A stretch of 64,000 nucleotides of DNA from Nautilus pompilius (Eukaryota; Mollusca; Cephalopoda; Nautilida; Nautilidae): contig JACATO010000095.1 of the NCBI GenBank assembly GCA_018389105.1, positions 493,501-557,500 of the forward strand, read 5' to 3'. The translations under genes and the position numbers were made by a program. Of this stretch, positions 61,420-64,000 are shown piece by piece (the first letter of the stretch is position 1; each line of letters starts with the position of its first letter). The notes beneath the pieces were generated by a model that searched no databases, had not been told where the DNA came from, and worked only from the letters and a program-made list of their open reading frames with translations.

Positions 61420-63649
61420 CTTCTTCCAAGTCTTATTTTCTGCGTGTTTGTTTTATTTTAATGGAATATCCTCATTTATGGTAATTCAATCCCTTAACTC
61501 TTAAAAAAATACAAAAAAATACACACACAAATACGTCAAAACAAACACCAATGTTTTCAAAATTGTGCCATGAGCAAAATCTTACTTTTATGATGTGCAA
61601 AAGCTGCAAGATATTTGAACGATCACTTTGCAGCGAAATGTGCATCATTTCATTACAAGAAATCTCAAGTTTTCTCCTCATACCTGGTTTAGCCTTAGTA
61701 ATAAGAAAATTTACCAAGACATTTCATTTTGGCATAGCAGGCGGGCCCAAAACAAAATGGAAGGTGATTCTCTTTGCTCAAGACTGACAGCATCTTTTAC
61801 TCCCATTTACAGCAACTTGCCCATCGTTGTCATAGTCTTCAGTAAGACAGCTGCTGTTGAGCTAACGGCGACCAGTGGCAAACATTTTGGGTTTACTCAA
61901 GTTTTTTTACATTTGCAGTTTTAACTAACAAAAAAACTTTCCCAAAGACTCATTTTTAAAAACAACAAAAAAATCTAACTTTTGGAAATTTTTTGCAGCT
62001 TTTTTGTTTACAAATCTAACTATTTATAAATCATTGGTCAGACCAAGTCCATAAATAATGGTAATCTGAATAGGCTACAGAAATGTTCATTCCACACAAC
62101 AAATGGCAATTGGCTGTATAGTCACTTTTTTTAAAGGGAGGGGACAGATTTGGTAAGAGTTTAGTAAAATTTGGGGGAAACAACAAACCAGCATTACCAA
62201 GTGTTTCTACACAAAGTCAACTGACAGACAACCTTATAAACAACAGAGCTGATCCAGTGTTATAAAGTATTTTTTTCTTATAGTTGACATGTACAGTGAA
62301 TGAAAACTTGTTTGGACTTCATCTTCGTGTCAGCCATCAAAAATAAAACAGATAATCATCCATGGAGAACTTGCCCTGAGAAAACTGAAGCTGGGGGGCA
62401 TAAATTAAAATTAGAAAGATGCATTATTTGGGTATAAAGACTGCATAATATTACAAAATTCCTGTACCTATAGTACTGAAAACAAAGATTCAACTGATTA
62501 TACTATAAAATTAAGAAAAACCAGAAAGTTACAAAATAGAGACAAGTGGAATTCACTGCAAACCATTGAGGAAGAAGCCTGTCAACTGTAAAGTATAATG
62601 CCAATGTTAAAAGGAGAGAACAGTCAAAAGGATGCTAAGTAAAATAAAAAAGACAATTTATTCCATGTGAAAAAAAATTTTTTCCCAATAACTTACCTAT
62701 ACGACTAATTTCAAGAAAATTTAATATATTTAAACTTTCTATTAGCAACACCATAGCTCTTTGGTAGAGAAGACAAACAAAACTGTCATAATCATACATA
62801 GTGCTGCATGGCAACAGTTGGGCAGGATGGTGTATAGCATCTCACATTTGTACAAGATGGTGTAGTGATTTACACCCATATGGATTCTGACATTACAACT
62901 TTTTTTTAACTAGGTGCAAATGCTTAAAACCAAGATGGCAGACTAATGATGATATAAGAATATTTAACTATTTTGCATGAATGTCACAATTTCTTTTTGG
63001 CATTGAAATCCAATCTTAAACAGTAAGAATTCATGATAAAATGTCAGTGTGCCGCCTTTAAAAAAATAATCTGAGTTTGATTTTCTAGCTGGCAATAATC
63101 AAGATAGTTAGATTTAGAAGTTTTGTTTTTTTTAGCGTGAACTTTGTCCAGTTTTTTTGCAGCATCCATAAGATCATCAAATGCATTACTTTCAATTTAC
63201 TTAATGAATCCAACAAATAGTACAATTTTTAAAAAAATCTTATATTCTCCACAATGTTTTACTTTGTCATCATCCTCATCACCATGCTAAATACCTCATA
63301 GACACAGTAGTAAAAACAGTTTGTCCCTGTAAACAGGATCCTTACATAATTAATTCTGGTCAAGCCAATAAATTTTCAAAAATTACACAAACATCTGCAT
63401 AAGAAAAAATTAAGCTTTAATTGATAATCTAGAAGATGCACAGGATTAACCAATAAATATTTTCAGAGATGGAGAAAATGATGTCAGGTAAACCTAACAG
63501 TAATTAGAACAGCCCACAGTTCTCCCTCTGCGCTTATTTAAGTGAGTCACTAGAACCATCATATTTTAAAATAAATAGTATTTTGATACTAAACACTAGA
63601 GAGGGAGATAATCACAGTGAAGATAAGACCATGGTTATTATCTGTTAGA
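61420..63649. other. Non-coding stretch
   Basis: No gene supported. The plus frame at 61628-61924 (98 codons) is the most protein-like in the area but has no domain I recognise. Confidence 0.35.
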
Positions 63650-63905
63650 GAGCAGGTCTGGTACCTTGAGGTCCAGCACTTCTGGCTTTGGCAAGGAAAA
63701 CCTTAATTTTGGTTTTTTCAGATGTGGGAGGAAACTGGAGTGCTCACATGATCAGAAAGTAAAGAGGAACAAAAATAAACCATGTTAAGGAGGTATGCTA
63801 AACTGAGCTAACTCCAATCAAGGATGAAGCTTGGGTCTTCCTATGGCAGTCAAGTATCCTGACCATTGGTCCACCAGCAACCCAGTTCTTGTTCTCACCA
63901 GGGAT
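63650..63905 (-). mobile_element. tRNA-derived SINE, TTTCTTCTT-core family
   Basis: On the minus strand the A-box region is GGTGGACCAATGGTCAGG (complement of 63858-63875). The B-box region is GACCCAAGCTTCATCC (complement of 63822-63837). Then GCTCAGTTTAGCATACCTCC matches GCTCAGTTTGGCATACCTCC at 37308. The core is worn to ACATGGTTTATTTTTG. CCTCCCACATCT, shared with the copy at 46530, follows further on. Confidence 0.7.
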
Positions 63906-64000
63906 ACAAGACCCATTTAACAAGAAAGTGGGGAAGAGGGAGGATTTGTAATTTTATAAGAAATCATTGTGTGAAAATGAGTGTTGTCTGTCTGTCTGTG
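63906..64000. other. Window end with a (CTGT)n run
   Basis: The last 14 or so bases are TCTG repeats running off the window. Confidence 0.6.

Overview
This window looks like gene-poor nuclear DNA from an animal. It is AT-rich, no stretch shows a convincing intact protein-coding gene, and there are long (GA)n, (TG)n and (TAA)n microsatellites, two satellite-type tandem arrays, many tRNA-derived SINE-like copies, and decayed DNA transposons of the Tc1/mariner and pogo/Tigger groups. That mix is metazoan. A mollusc or other invertebrate would fit, but the taxon is only a guess. Most long open frames are low-complexity repeats, repeat shadows or chance frames. The window is probably intergenic, or lies inside very large introns.

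Layout. Positions 1-486 are the end of a Tigger-like transposon with a recognisable terminal repeat. Between 3709 and 4505 the minus strand holds an unexplained coding-like patch. A 34-bp inverted repeat pair (5726-5759 and 8912-8945, 33 of 34 bases identical) brackets about 3.2 kb, and inside it sits a complete but dead Tc1-like element (7141-8512). Two tandem arrays follow: a 62-bp unit, about six copies (17636-18018), and a 38-bp unit, about 43 copies (20753-22408). The second has higher-order order and a stray inverted half-unit just past its right edge. A 260-bp purine tract lies at 24157-24422. The best coding relic is a Tigger/Jerky-type transposase pseudogene on the minus strand at 30055-31450. 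It can be followed from its DNA-binding domain to its C-terminus through stops and frameshifts.

Two repeat families can be assembled from within the window. The first is a set of short inverted-repeat MITEs (28619, 31761, 40050, 44699) with ends like GTTCAAATAAAA. The second is a group of SINE-like copies that share a tRNA-like head with A and B boxes and a central core close to GGCATGGTTTCTTCTT (23410, 37308, 46530, 48240, 52695, 59815, 63650, with further tRNA-like copies elsewhere).

I found no genes acting together as a system, and no CRISPR array, operon, rRNA or intact tRNA. The observations most worth following up are the 34-bp inverted repeat bracket, the structure of the 38-bp array, and the two in-window repeat families.
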